Assembly (NCBI GenBank): GCA_963804045.1
Contig: CAWDOR010000046.1
Span: 1-64,000 of the forward strand
From: Rhodoblastus sp963804045
GTDB taxonomy: Bacteria > Pseudomonadota > Alphaproteobacteria > Rhizobiales > Beijerinckiaceae
DNA length: 64,000 bases
Direction: 5' to 3'
The notes beneath the pieces were generated by a model. That model was given only the letters and a program-made list of their open reading frames with translations, did not search any database and was not told where the DNA came from. Each line of letters opens with the position of its first letter. Positions within the stretch are counted from its first letter, which is position 1. This document shows, piece by piece, positions 1 through 9,567 of the stretch. The translations under genes and the position numbers were made by a program.

Positions 1-64
1 CGATTTCCGGGATTTGCAAATTTCGTTTCCCGCTTCACTGCTCTTGGCTGCAAATGGGGTTGCG

Positions 65-79
65 GAACCAAGGGAGAAC
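65..79 (+). promoter_or_regulatory. LexA (SOS) box upstream of lexA
   Basis: The sequence reads GAAC, seven bases, GAAC. This is exactly the direct-repeat operator recognised by alphaproteobacterial LexA (known from Caulobacter and Rhizobium work). It lies about 155 bp before the lexA start codon, so LexA probably represses its own gene. Seen directly; the function is inferred from the family consensus. Confidence 0.82.
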
Positions 80-235
80 AGATATGGTCCGTTCATGATT
101 TGTCTGAGTGATTCCTTCGGCGGCTTTTCAGGAGCGCAAGCCGAATAGGCCAAGCCGGGACGGAGACGTTTGGGTGGACGTCTTGGGGAACGTCTTGGAG
201 GAAGATCGAAGGGCGCAAGTGCGGGAAGGCCGGCC

Positions 236-937
236 ATGCTCACCAAAAAGCAAAGTGAATTGTTGCGCTTCATTCATCAGCGCCTCAAGGAAAGCGGCGT
301 GCCGCCGTCTTTCGACGAGATGAAGGACGCGCTCGACCTGCGCTCCAAATCCGGCATCCACCGGCTGATCATGGCGCTGGAGGAGCGCGGCTTCATCCGT
401 CGCCTGCCCAATCGCGCCCGGGCGCTGGAAGTTCTGCGGCTGCCGGAATCCTCCACGCCAAATGCGACTCCGCGTGGAAAATTCGAGCCCTCGGTGATTC
501 CCGGCAATCTCGGCAAGGTGCGCCCCATCGCGCCGGGCGAGGACAATGACAATCGCAATGTCGCCATTCCCGTGATGGGCCGCATCGCCGCGGGCACGCC
601 GATCTCGGCGCTGCAAACACGGTCCCACTCGATTTCCCTGCCGCCGGACATGCTGGGCTCCGGCGAGCATTACGCCCTTGAGGTGCGCGGCGATTCGATG
701 ATCGAGGCCGGCATTCTCGACGGCGATACGGTGATCATCAAGAAGCAGGACACCGCCGACACCGGCGACATCATCGTCGCCCTGATCGACGACGAGGAAG
801 CGACGCTGAAGCGTCTGCGCAAGAAAGGCGGCGCGCTGGCGCTGGAGGCCGCCAATCCCGCCTATGAGACCCGCATTTTCGGTCCCGACCGCGTGCATAT
901 CCAGGGCAAGCTGATCAGCCTGCTGCGCAAATATTGA
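236..937 (+). CDS. lexA: LexA repressor, SOS response
   Basis: This 233-residue protein is the transcriptional repressor and self-cleaving S24 peptidase of the SOS regulon. The N-terminal winged helix-turn-helix spans about residues 1-65 and begins MLTKKQSELL. The cleavage site is Ala119-Gly120 in GRIAAGT, and the catalytic dyad is Ser154 (GDSM) with Lys192 (ATLKRL). An upstream in-frame extension to position 170 exists, but the ATG at 236 matches the usual LexA start. The GAAC-N7-GAAC box upstream indicates autoregulation. The gene is convergent with the following ATPase gene. In many relatives lexA sits beside comEC and gltX, which here lie about 12 kb away. Confidence 0.96.
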   Translation: MLTKKQSELLRFIHQRLKESGVPPSFDEMKDALDLRSKSGIHRLIMALEERGFIRRLPNRARALEVLRLPESSTPNATPRGKFEPSVIPGNLGKVRPIAPGEDNDNRNVAIPVMGRIAAGTPISALQTRSHSISLPPDMLGSGEHYALEVRGDSMIEAGILDGDTVIIKKQDTADTGDIIVALIDDEEATLKRLRKKGGALALEAANPAYETRIFGPDRVHIQGKLISLLRKY

Positions 938-1056
938 GGTTTTGGCGCGGCGCTGGTTTTTTTTCGGGCGCCAGGCCGATGTCGCCTGTGGGCCGGGCGA
1001 TTTTCCGATGAGCCGGCGCGCGATCCGGTTTCGCGCCGGGAGATGTCCTCGGGAGC

Positions 1057-2518
1057 TCAAGCCGCCGTTTCAAATCCCAGTTCGGGGAAGGCGATGATGC
1101 GGCGCTGATCGAAATCGGTGCGGGCGACGATCAGTTCGGTCTGTTCCAATTGGCCGAGCATTCTGCGGGCGCGGCTGGGCGAGGCGCTGCCGAAGAATTG
1201 GGCGATTTCCTCGTCGCTGGGACAGGACTGGCCGGCCACCGCCGCGCGGCTGAGATAGAGGAAAACGCTCTGCATGTCGCCGGCAAGCCGGGCCGCCAGA
1301 TCGACCGCCCTGCCCCAGGCCTCCTCGTCCGCGCCTTCGGGAAAAGCCTTTTTGGCGCGGAAGATCGTCAGACGGCGGCGGAACTCCTGAAGATCGGGCG
1401 TATTCGGCGCCGAGCCGGCGGATGCGGCAGCGCAGTTGAAAATCGCGAAACAACACATCCGCCGACTGCTGCGCCGCCCGGGCTTCGGCCAGTATCTGCC
1501 CAATCATCTCCTCAAGCGCCGCCTCGCGCTCGTCTTCGGACAATTCCGGCGGCGGCGCGGCCATAATATCGGGCGGCGGCGCCTCGATCCGGGCGAAAAT
1601 CTCCTCGATCGGCGCAGGCTTCTCCCTTTTGTGACGCGGCGGCGCTGCTTCGGGCGATGAAAAAATCAGGTTTTGCAGGGCTTCTGCGCCGTGGGCCTCG
1701 GGCAGCGGCAGAAGTTTTGGCGCAGCGCCCCGGTCGGCGGTTTCGACCTCGCCGATTTTCACGCGTAAAGGGCGGCGCGAAATGGCGGGACCAAGACCGA
1801 TGAAACTGCCGCGGTCGAGATCGCGGAAAACCTCGGCCTGGCGGCGCTCCATGCCCAGAAGATCGGCGGCGCGGGCCATGTCTATGTCGAGAAAGGTGCG
1901 GCCCATCAGAAAATTCGAGGCTTCGGCGGCGACGTTTTTCGCCAGCTTGGCCAGGCGCTGGGTGGCGATGACGCCGGCGAGGCCGCGCTTGCGGCCCCGG
2001 CACATCAGATTGGTCATGGCGGCGAGGCTCATGCGCCGGGCCTCGTCGGAGCCGTCGGACGCCGCCGCCGGAGCGAACAATTGGGCCTCGTCGACCACCA
2101 CCAGCGCCGGAAACCAGTTTTCGCGCTCGGCGTCGAACAGAGCGCTCAAAAACTGCGCGGCGGCGCGCAGCTGATTGTCCACTTCCAGCTCTTCGAGGTT
2201 GAGCACCACGGAGACGCGATGGGTCCGCACCCGCGCGGCTATGGCCGGCAGATCGCGTTCGCAGGCGGCGGCGTCCAGCGCCAGATGGCCGTAGCGCCCG
2301 GCGAGCGAGGTGAAATCGCCTTCGGGATCGATGACGATCTGCTGCACCGCGCCGGCGCTCTGCTCCAGCAGCCGGCGCAACAGATGCGATTTCCCCGAGC
2401 CGGAATTGCCCTGCACCAGCAGGCGCGTGGCCAGCAATTCCTCAAGGTCGATCCCCGCCGGCGCGCCGAGACTCTGCGAGCCATGCGCCGCCACCCCAAT
2501 GTCAATGTTGCGCGCCAT
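1057..2518 (-). CDS. HerA-like ATP-binding protein (apparent frameshift)
   Basis: The protein resembles the HerA/DUF87 family of hexameric DNA-translocating ATPases. It starts MARNIDIGVA. Walker A is GNSGSGKS at about residues 37-44, and Walker B is VVVDEAQLF with D143/E144. Near 1396-1398 (a GGG run on the plus strand) the frame breaks. The upstream part ends around IRRLGAEYA and the family-like continuation PDLQEFRRRL is in another frame, running to the stop at 1057. One extra base would explain it, which suggests a sequencing error, though a real broken gene cannot be excluded. The C-terminal part looks helical, with a small winged-helix-like region. No NurA partner is visible. Confidence 0.8.
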
Positions 2519-2639
2519 AAATCCTCGTCCAGGGCGGGACTTTTGCTTGCCCGCGACGACTCGCGGCCAAGGGCGAAAAGAGAGAGCGGAGGTGGTAGCA
2601 CCGCGCGCGCCCGGCGCAAACCCGCGCGGGCCGATCGAT

Positions 2640-4016
2640 TCACAGCAAAGTTCCGCCCTTGGGCGCGCCCGCCTCCAGCGCATGGCGGCGGTTCCTGATC
2701 CATTCGCGGGTCTGCTCATAGGCGAGGCGAAACACTTCCAGCCCTTCGGAGCTGAGCCTGCCGTCGCGCAGATCGCGCAGCGCGTCGCGGAGAATCTGGT
2801 CGAGCCTTTCGTCCGCCGCTTCGAGTTGCGGCAGATCGGCGGCGGCGCGCGCCTCCTCGGCGACAAGAAGAATGTCCTCGGCCAGTTCTCCCGCCGGACG
2901 CGGCGGCGCGGAGCGGATCAACCGACTCAGCATCCAGAGGAAAACCGAGCCGACCACGCTGGCGGCCGGCGCGCCGAGATAGAAATAGTCGCCATAGCGG
3001 TCGAAAAAGCTCTTTTCGTCGTCATTGACATATTGCGCCGCGCCGGGATGGGCGAGCATTTGCGCGTCCTTGTCGGTGTCCGGCGGCGCGATGGCTTCGG
3101 CGAACTGGCCGGGGATGGCCAGATCCTCCTTGTTCTCGAAAATCAAGCGCGTCAGCTGGGCTGCGGCGGATTCGCGCAGCGACGAGCGCGCCGCCAGCCG
3201 CACATCGAGCGAAACCGTGCTCAGATCGTCGGCGGGCAGCGGCGGCGCCGAGGAAAACAACCCTTTTTCGGCGGTTTCCTCAGCCAGCCCGCGCAGCCGC
3301 TTGGCCAGGGCGGCGGCCTCGGGCAGATCGGCGAAGGCAATTCCATTCAGCGGACCCAGGAAATGCAGAAGATCGCCCTGCACCATTCTCGACCGCGGCG
3401 CCACGGCGAAGATCACATTGGCCTTGCTGGCGGCGAATTGCTTTGCCACGCCCGCCGCGTCGCCGGGCAGCACGATATGGCGGTCGTTCGCCGAGAAGCC
3501 ATAGGCCGCGAGAATGGCGCGCAGCAGCGCCTCGTCGCGCGGACCGGGCATGGCGAGGACGATGGCGCCCTTGCGCAGATCGGCGGGCTTGTCCGGTTCG
3601 GAGCCTTTGTGCGCCACCAGCAGCACCAGATCGGTCTCGAGAATCGCCAAACTCCGCGCCCAGCTCGGCGGCTTGACGTCGCTGCGGATCACCGCCAGAT
3701 CGCATTCGCGCCTGCCGAAACCGGCGATCGGATCCTCAACGGGATGGAGCACGACGCGCAGCAAAGCGGCGTGGGCGGCGGCGACCCTGGCCAGACGCCC
3801 GGCGAAATCCGCCTCGACCCCGGCGCGCGGAACGCAGAAGGAGAGATGCTCCTCGGCGTTGATCAAGGCGCGTCCGGCGCGCATGGCCAGCGCGGCGGAG
3901 GCCAGGGTCGCGGCGAGCGCCAGCGCGATCAGCGCGGCGCGCCACGGCCAGGCGAGCCGGCGCGGCGGCGGCTGTCGCGCGAAATATTTGCGTTCTGGCG
4001 CCTCGTCCCCGTCCAT
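2640..4016 (-). CDS. TAXI-family TRAP transporter solute-binding subunit, membrane-anchored
   Basis: A 458-residue protein resembling TAXI-type substrate receptors of TRAP transporters. An N-terminal hydrophobic segment (about residues 22-45) anchors or exports it. A periplasmic-binding fold with LAVIRSDVKPPSWARSL follows, and a second hydrophobic segment lies near LGAPAASVVGSVFLWML before a charged cytoplasmic-looking tail. Classic TAXI receptors lack this C-terminal membrane segment and tail. No DctQM or fused permease gene is nearby, so it may be a sensor or an orphan receptor. It is divergent from the DAHP synthase gene, with 174 bp between start codons. The substrate cannot be read from sequence. 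Confidence 0.75.
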   Translation of the reverse strand: MDGDEAPERKYFARQPPPRRLAWPWRAALIALALAATLASAALAMRAGRALINAEEHLSFCVPRAGVEADFAGRLARVAAAHAALLRVVLHPVEDPIAGFGRRECDLAVIRSDVKPPSWARSLAILETDLVLLVAHKGSEPDKPADLRKGAIVLAMPGPRDEALLRAILAAYGFSANDRHIVLPGDAAGVAKQFAASKANVIFAVAPRSRMVQGDLLHFLGPLNGIAFADLPEAAALAKRLRGLAEETAEKGLFSSAPPLPADDLSTVSLDVRLAARSSLRESAAAQLTRLIFENKEDLAIPGQFAEAIAPPDTDKDAQMLAHPGAAQYVNDDEKSFFDRYGDYFYLGAPAASVVGSVFLWMLSRLIRSAPPRPAGELAEDILLVAEEARAAADLPQLEAADERLDQILRDALRDLRDGRLSSEGLEVFRLAYEQTREWIRNRRHALEAGAPKGGTLL

Positions 4017-4190
4017 CGCGGCCCCTTCGCTGCTTCTCGATAACTTAGCAGCTTCGCCACAAAAAGGGCCAGAGCCGCGTTCATGGTGGATTTTCCAGGG
4101 CGGGGCGGCAAGAATTTGGCGCGGACGTCGGCTTGGTGTATAGGCCCCTTTCCCAAATATGAACGCGAAAAACCGCGTGGAGTGAGCAAG

Positions 4191-5564
4191 ATGGAACGCT
4201 GGTCGCCCGAGAGCTGGAGATCCAAGCCGATCGTCCAGGTCCCGACCTATAAGGACAAAGCCGCGCTGGCCGATGTCGAAAAGCAGATCGCCGGCTTCCC
4301 GCCGCTGGTTTTCGCCGGCGAGGCGCGCAAGCTGAAACGCGAGCTGGCCAAGGTTTGCGCCGGCGAGGCGTTTTTGTTGCAGGGCGGCGATTGCGCCGAA
4401 AGCTTCGCCGAACATTCCGCCGACAATATCCGCGACTTCTTCCGCGTCTTCCTGCAAATGGCCGTGGTCATGACATTTGGCGCGGCCATGCCGGTGGTGA
4501 AACTCGGCCGCATCGCCGGCCAGTTCGCCAAGCCGCGCTCGGCCGACACCGAGACCATCGATGGCGTCGAACTGCCCTCCTATCGCGGCGACATCATCAA
4601 TGACATCGACTTCACGCCGGAGGCGCGCGAGCCCGATCCGCGCCGCCAGTTGATGTCCTATCGCCAGTCGGCGGCGACGCTCAATCTGTTGCGCGCCTTC
4701 GCGACGGGCGGCTACGCCAATCTGGAGAACACCCATCGCTGGATGCTCGGCTTCGTCAACGACAGTCCGCAATCCGAGCGCTACAGCAAGCTCGCCGACC
4801 ACATCACGGAAACGCTGGGCTTCATGCGCGCCATCGGGCTCGATCCCGAGCATCATCAGGAATTGCGCCAGACCGACATCTACACCTCGCATGAGGCGCT
4901 GCTGCTCGGCTATGAGCAGGCGCTGACCCGCGTCGATTCCACCAGCGGCGATTTTTACGCGACCTCCGGCCATTTCCTGTGGATCGGCGACCGCACCCGC
5001 CAGCCCGATCACGCCCATGTCGAATATATGCGAGGCGTGAAAAACCCCATCGGACTCAAATGCGGGCCCTCGACCACGCCGGACGGGCTGTTGCGCCTGA
5101 TCGACCTGCTCAACCCCGCCAATGAGCCGGGCCGGCTGACGCTGATTTCCCGCTTCGGCGCGGAAAAGGTCGGCGACCACCTCCCCGCCCTGATCCGCGC
5201 GGTGCAGCGCGAGGGCCGGCAGGTTGTCTGGTCCTGCGACCCCATGCATGGCAATACGGTCAAAGCCGGCGCCTATAAGACCCGGCCCTTCGACAAGGTC
5301 ATGCAGGAGATCCGCTCCTTCTTCGACGTGCATCGCGCCGAAGGCTCCTATGCCGGCGGCATCCATCTGGAAATGACCGGCAATAATGTCACCGAATGCA
5401 CCGGCGGCGCCCGCGCCTTGTCGGAATTGGACCTGCGTTCGCGCTACATGACCTATTGCGATCCGCGCCTCAACGCCGAACAGGCCATAGAGGTCGCCTT
5501 CCTGGTGGCGGAAAAGCTGAAAAAGGACCGTCTCGCCTCGGCCGCCGCCGACGCCGCGGAATGA
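4191..5564 (+). CDS. Class II 3-deoxy-7-phosphoheptulonate synthase
   Basis: This 457-residue enzyme condenses phosphoenolpyruvate and erythrose 4-phosphate, the first step of the shikimate pathway. It is the plant-like class II type, not the AroFGH type. Diagnostic stretches are LLQGGDCAESF near the N-terminus, GLKCGPST, WSCDPMHGN and GGIHLEMTGNNVTEC. Length fits the family (about 450-470). The start at 4191 (MERWSPESW) was preferred over the longer reading from 4083 because it follows a GGAG motif and matches the family N-terminus. The next gene starts about 30 bp downstream and may be co-transcribed. Confidence 0.95.
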   Translation: MERWSPESWRSKPIVQVPTYKDKAALADVEKQIAGFPPLVFAGEARKLKRELAKVCAGEAFLLQGGDCAESFAEHSADNIRDFFRVFLQMAVVMTFGAAMPVVKLGRIAGQFAKPRSADTETIDGVELPSYRGDIINDIDFTPEAREPDPRRQLMSYRQSAATLNLLRAFATGGYANLENTHRWMLGFVNDSPQSERYSKLADHITETLGFMRAIGLDPEHHQELRQTDIYTSHEALLLGYEQALTRVDSTSGDFYATSGHFLWIGDRTRQPDHAHVEYMRGVKNPIGLKCGPSTTPDGLLRLIDLLNPANEPGRLTLISRFGAEKVGDHLPALIRAVQREGRQVVWSCDPMHGNTVKAGAYKTRPFDKVMQEIRSFFDVHRAEGSYAGGIHLEMTGNNVTECTGGARALSELDLRSRYMTYCDPRLNAEQAIEVAFLVAEKLKKDRLASAAADAAE

Positions 5565-5592
5565 TCTTTTGCGCCTGATGCGGGTTCGAGCC

Positions 5593-6522
5593 ATGGCGAA
5601 GCCGGTTTTATCGCGGATCGGTCTGGCTTTGGTCTCCGCTCTGGCCTTGGCTCTGGCCAGCGCGCCGGCGCGGGCGCAGCCTGTCGATTGCGAAAGGTTG
5701 CGCGCCGCGCTGGACCGCCCTTCCGGCGATCCCGGCGCCGCCCAGCAGGCCTATCGCTTGCGCGACGACATCGACCGGCTCTCCGCCCATGCCGAGGCCA
5801 TCGGCTGCAACAACCGGCAATTCCTGTTCTTCGGCTCGGCCCCGCCGCCGGAATGCGGCGGCGTCACGCAGAAGCTGGCGGCGATGCGGGCGCGCTACGA
5901 GGCTCTGCGCGCCCGCGCCGGCGTCGATCCCGACCGGCGCCAGGAGCTGGTGGCGCAATATGCCGCCGCCTGCGACGGCGAGCTGCCGCGCGACCCCGCT
6001 GGCGGCCCGGTCGAGGAGCGCGCCGCGCATGGCGGCGGCGAGGCGCTCTGCGTGCGCAAATGCGACGGCTATTTTTTTCCGCTGACGCCGGCGATGCGCA
6101 GCGACCGCGCGGAGTTGCTGCGCGATCTCTGCCAGGCCTCCTGCCCCGACGCCGAAATCGGCCTTTATTCGCGCGCGGCCCATGCGGATATTTCCACAGC
6201 TGTATCGGCAGAGTCCGGCGACCGTTACGACGATTTGCCCAATGCGCTGAAATATACAAAAAAATTCGATCCGGCCTGTAGCTGCAAAAAGCCGCAACAG
6301 GGCTGGGCCGAGGTTCTGGGCCGCGCCGAAGGGATTTTGACGGATATTGAAGGAGAGCGTCCCGGAGAGGGGCCGTTGACCGAGAAACAGGCCGACGAAC
6401 GCTCCCACGCGCAAGCCGCCAAAGTCGCGCAGCAGGACCAGGGCAAGTCGCCGCCGGCCAAGGCGAAAAAGCTGAAACTCAAGCCGATGTTGTCGCCGCT
6501 CGATCCCGGCGACGGCTTTTAG
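5593..6522 (+). CDS. DUF2865 family secreted protein
   Basis: A 309-residue protein with a clear signal peptide (LALVSALALALASAPARA, cleavage after ARA). The mature part is cysteine-rich and contains CVRKCDGYFFP and LCQASCPDAEIGLY. This pattern is typical of DUF2865 proteins of Hyphomicrobiales, whose role is unknown. The C-terminus is Lys/Pro rich. ATGs at 5578 and 5593 are both possible, with no strong ribosome site before either. I chose 5593 because it gives the most compact signal peptide. The periplasmic location is inferred. Confidence 0.8.
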   Translation: MAKPVLSRIGLALVSALALALASAPARAQPVDCERLRAALDRPSGDPGAAQQAYRLRDDIDRLSAHAEAIGCNNRQFLFFGSAPPPECGGVTQKLAAMRARYEALRARAGVDPDRRQELVAQYAAACDGELPRDPAGGPVEERAAHGGGEALCVRKCDGYFFPLTPAMRSDRAELLRDLCQASCPDAEIGLYSRAAHADISTAVSAESGDRYDDLPNALKYTKKFDPACSCKKPQQGWAEVLGRAEGILTDIEGERPGEGPLTEKQADERSHAQAAKVAQQDQGKSPPAKAKKLKLKPMLSPLDPGDGF

Positions 6523-6571
6523 CCGCCGCGCGAACCCTCACGCGCCCAAGAGCCCTCACGCCCAAAAGCCC

Positions 6572-7958
6572 TCATGCGCCCAAGCGCGCCAAAACCTTGG
6601 CGCGGCCGATCAGCGGCAGCAGTTTCGCCAGTTCCGGGCCGGAGTTCCTGGCCCGTCAGGGCGAGGCGCAGCGGGTGGAACAAAGCCTTGCCCTTGAGAC
6701 CCGTCGCCTGTTTGACCGCGCCGGTCCAGGCGCCCCAGGCGGTCTCGTCCCAGGGTTCTTCAGGCAGCGTCGCGGCGGCGGCTTCGGCCAGCGGCGCGTC
6801 GAGCGGATGCGGAACGATTTCGCCCTCGATCACGCGCCACCACAAGGCGATATCGGCAAATCTTTCCAGATTGCCGCGAGCGCAAAACCACAGCGGCTCG
6901 GCCTTGTGGCCGACAATATCCAGCGCCTCCAGCCTTTTTCGCACCGCGTCGTAGCCAAGGCCGTGCAGCACGCGCTGCGACAGGCTTTGCAGCTCCTCCT
7001 CGTCGAAACGGGCGCTGTTGCGCGAAATGGCCTCGAGATCGAACAGGCCCGCCAGTTCCGGCAGGCTGTGCACAGGGCGCACCGCGACCGAGGAGCCGGT
7101 CAGCACCGCCATCGCGGCCACGGCCAGGGTCTCGACCCCGGAGTCGCGCAGACCGGCGATGGAGAGGGCGCCGGTCCGTTTTGACAGGCCTTGGCCATCG
7201 GCGCCGATCAGGAGATTGTGATGAGCGAAATGCGGGGCTTTGGCGGCGCCGAGCGCGCGGAACAATTGGATCTGCACCGCCGTATTGGTGACATGGTCCT
7301 CGCCCCTGACGATATGGGTCACGCCGGAGTTGATGTCATCCACCACCGAGGGCAGAGTGTAGAGATAGGAGCCGTCCTCGCGGATCAGCACGGGATCGGA
7401 GAGCGAGGCGCAATCGATATGGCTGTCGCCGCGAATGAGATCGCGCCAGACGATGTTTTCCGGCGCCAGCTTGAAGCGCCAATGCGGCTTGCGGCCGTCG
7501 GCCTCCAGCGCGGCGCGCTGCTCGGCCGTCAAAGCCAGCGCGGCGCGATCGTAGACCGGCGGCGCGCCCCGGGCGATCTGCAGGCGGCGGCGGCGCTCCA
7601 GCTCGTCCTGGGTCTCGTAGCAGGGATAGAGCAGGCCCGCCTGTTTGAGTTTTTGCGCCGCCGCGTCATAGAGGGCGAAACGCTCGGACTGGCGGAATTT
7701 ATGGTCGGGCGTCACCCCCAGCCAGGCCAGATCGACCTCGATGGCCGCGGCGAATTCTTCGGTCGAGCGTTCGGAATCGGTGTCGTCGAAGCGCAGGATG
7801 AACTGTCCGCCATGCTGGCGGGCGAAGAAATAGTTCAGCAGCGCGGTGCGGGCGTTGCCAATATGAATGCGACCGGTGGGCGAAGGCGCGAAGCGCACCA
7901 CGGGCGCGACAAAATCCTGCTTTTTGGCCGTTTCAGTCGTCTGGGGCATGTCAGTCAT
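6572..7958 (-). CDS. gltX: Glutamate--tRNA ligase, copy 1 (apparent frameshift near 3' end)
   Basis: Class I synthetase that charges tRNA-Glu, and in this group one copy often charges tRNA-Gln for later amidation. HIGH motif: PSPTGRIHIGNA; KMSKS-like motif: GQGLSKRTG. The uninterrupted frame runs to 6519 with an unrelated tail after LTGQEL. Another frame supplies the family-like end GPELAKLLPLIGRAKVLARLGA and stops at 6572, so one extra base lies around 6637-6641. I take 6572 as the true end and suspect a sequence error. It is divergent from the GT21 gene. A second gltX lies at 14700. Confidence 0.92.
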
Positions 7959-8093
7959 GGCGGTTGTTTAGCGCTTTTGCGCGCCCGCGTCATCCGCCAG
8001 GGCGCGCGCTCAAGGCGCTGTCATAGAAACGTGAAAAAAAATCCGCATAAGCGCAACAGCCGAGTCGCGCCGCCAAAGGAAAGATTTTTCTCG

Positions 8094-9257
8094 ATGACCG
8101 GATATATCGCCGCGGGAGTTTGCCTCGCTCTGGTTGCGTTCAATCTGTTTTCGCTGGCCGTGACCCTGTGGCGCTGCCGCATTCGCCAGACGCGGCTCGA
8201 CCGGCGGCTGGCGTCGACGGGATTTGCGCCCGCCCTGCCCCCGGTCTCCATCGTCCGCCCGGTCTGCGGCCTCGAAACCTTTTCGGAGGCTACCCTGCGC
8301 TCGACCTTCGCGCTGGATTACCCCGAATATGAAGTTCTGTTCTGCGTGCAGAAAAAGAACGATCCCATTCTTCCGCTGGTCCAGCGCCTGGTCGCGGAGC
8401 AGTCCGAGGGGCGCGGCCGCGTGCTGATCGGCGACGACCCGATCAGCCCCAATCCCAAGCTCAACAATTGTTTCAAGGGCTGGCAGGCGGCGAAACACGG
8501 CCTTGTCGTGCTGGCCGATTCCAACGTGCTGGCGCCCAAGGACTATTTGCAGCAGATGCTGGTGCGCTTCACCCCGGAGATCGGGCTGGTCTGTTCGCCG
8601 CCGTTGGGCATCATGCCGCAAGGCGCCATCGCCGAGCTGGAATGCGCCTTTTTGAACAGCTTTCAGGCGCGCTGGCAATTTTGCGCGGATGCTTTCGGCA
8701 TGGGCTTCGCCCAAGGCAAGAGCATGATGTGGCGCCGCGACATCGTCGAACAGGCCGGCGGCATCGCCGCTCTGGCCTCGGAAATCGCCGAGGACGCCGC
8801 CGCCACCAAGCTGGTGCGCGCGGCGGGCATGAAAGTGGCGCTGGTCGACCGGCCCTTCGGCCAGCCGCTCGGTCCCCGGACGCTGCGCGCCGTTTATCAG
8901 CGCCAGACCCGCTGGGCGCGCTTGCGCCGCGCCTCCTTCCCGCAAATGTACGCGCCGGAAATTCTGGTCGGCGCCGTGCTGCCCATGCTCGCCGGCGCCT
9001 ATGCGGCGCGCGATTTCGGTTTCGAGCCCTGGACCGCCGCCGCCCTGGTCGCCTGCGGCTTCGCGCTTCCGGAAACCCTGGCCAATCTCGCCTTGCGCTG
9101 GCCGATCCACTGGCTGTCGCCGCTGGCCTATATAGCCCGCGACTGGGTCTTCGCCGTGGTCTGGATCGACGGCTGGCTCGGCGACGATTTCGTCTGGCTC
9201 GGCAACAGCATGAGCGTGCGCGAGGCCTCCGACGAAACCGTGGACGGGGCGGCCTGA
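8094..9257 (+). CDS. GT21 family glycosyltransferase, ceramide glucosyltransferase-like
   Basis: A 387-residue membrane glycosyltransferase. An N-terminal membrane segment (TGYIAAGVCLALVAFNLF) is followed by a GT-A fold: PPVSIVRPVCGLE, the VVLADSNVLAP aspartate motif, the EIAEDAAATKL motif and the RQTRW signature of processive-type family 2/21 enzymes. Two or three C-terminal membrane helices follow. Relatives transfer sugars to ceramide, or in hopanoid producers act as HpnI, which transfers N-acetylglucosamine to bacteriohopanetetrol. No hopanoid or sphingolipid gene is adjacent, so the acceptor is open. The start at 8094 follows an AAAGGAAAG stretch. The apparent upstream extension is antisense to gltX and was rejected. 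Confidence 0.85.
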   Translation: MTGYIAAGVCLALVAFNLFSLAVTLWRCRIRQTRLDRRLASTGFAPALPPVSIVRPVCGLETFSEATLRSTFALDYPEYEVLFCVQKKNDPILPLVQRLVAEQSEGRGRVLIGDDPISPNPKLNNCFKGWQAAKHGLVVLADSNVLAPKDYLQQMLVRFTPEIGLVCSPPLGIMPQGAIAELECAFLNSFQARWQFCADAFGMGFAQGKSMMWRRDIVEQAGGIAALASEIAEDAAATKLVRAAGMKVALVDRPFGQPLGPRTLRAVYQRQTRWARLRRASFPQMYAPEILVGAVLPMLAGAYAARDFGFEPWTAAALVACGFALPETLANLALRWPIHWLSPLAYIARDWVFAVVWIDGWLGDDFVWLGNSMSVREASDETVDGAA

Positions 9258-9366
9258 GGCCGCGACGGCGGCGCGAACAAATATTTTTCGTGCTTTTCAG
9301 CAGCTTAACAATTTACACCCTGCCGCGCCCAAGCTAGGCTCGCCTGGAAATGCGCATGGGGCGATC

Positions 9367-9567
9367 GTGGCCGTCAGTTCCGAATATGAAGCAGAAAACG
9401 CTTTGATCGATTTGCTCTTCGCCGAAGCCGAAATCCTCGCCCATGGCTACCAATCCGCCGAATTGAAAGCCGCGCTCGAACATGTTCGACGCGCCAAGGC
9501 AAGTCTGCAAAAGCTGGCGCGGCGTTTCGACGCGCCGTCGCAGGAGGAGTCGCCGGAGTCTCATTGA
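9367..9567 (+). CDS. Small hypothetical protein, helical
   Basis: A predicted 66-residue protein from a GTG start, with a GGGG stretch a few bases upstream. It looks almost entirely alpha-helical and charged (EYEAENALIDLLFAEAEIL, then LEHVRRAKASLQKLARR). No family is recognised. Its 3' end overlaps the stop of the convergent DUF2339 gene by a few bases. It lies about 110 bp after the GT21 gene on the same strand, so it may share its transcript. The chance of a non-coding reading is real. Confidence 0.45.
   Translation: MAVSSEYEAENALIDLLFAEAEILAHGYQSAELKAALEHVRRAKASLQKLARRFDAPSQEESPESH

Noticed and set aside
944..974. Terminator after lexA at the T8 run
   Set aside because: The T-run lies inside the loop of a weak 6-bp stem, not after it.
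7191..8093. A long 5' extension of the GT21 gene reading through the gltX antisense strand
   Set aside because: The conserved enzyme begins at 8094 with its membrane helix and a ribosome site. The extension has no protein-like features.
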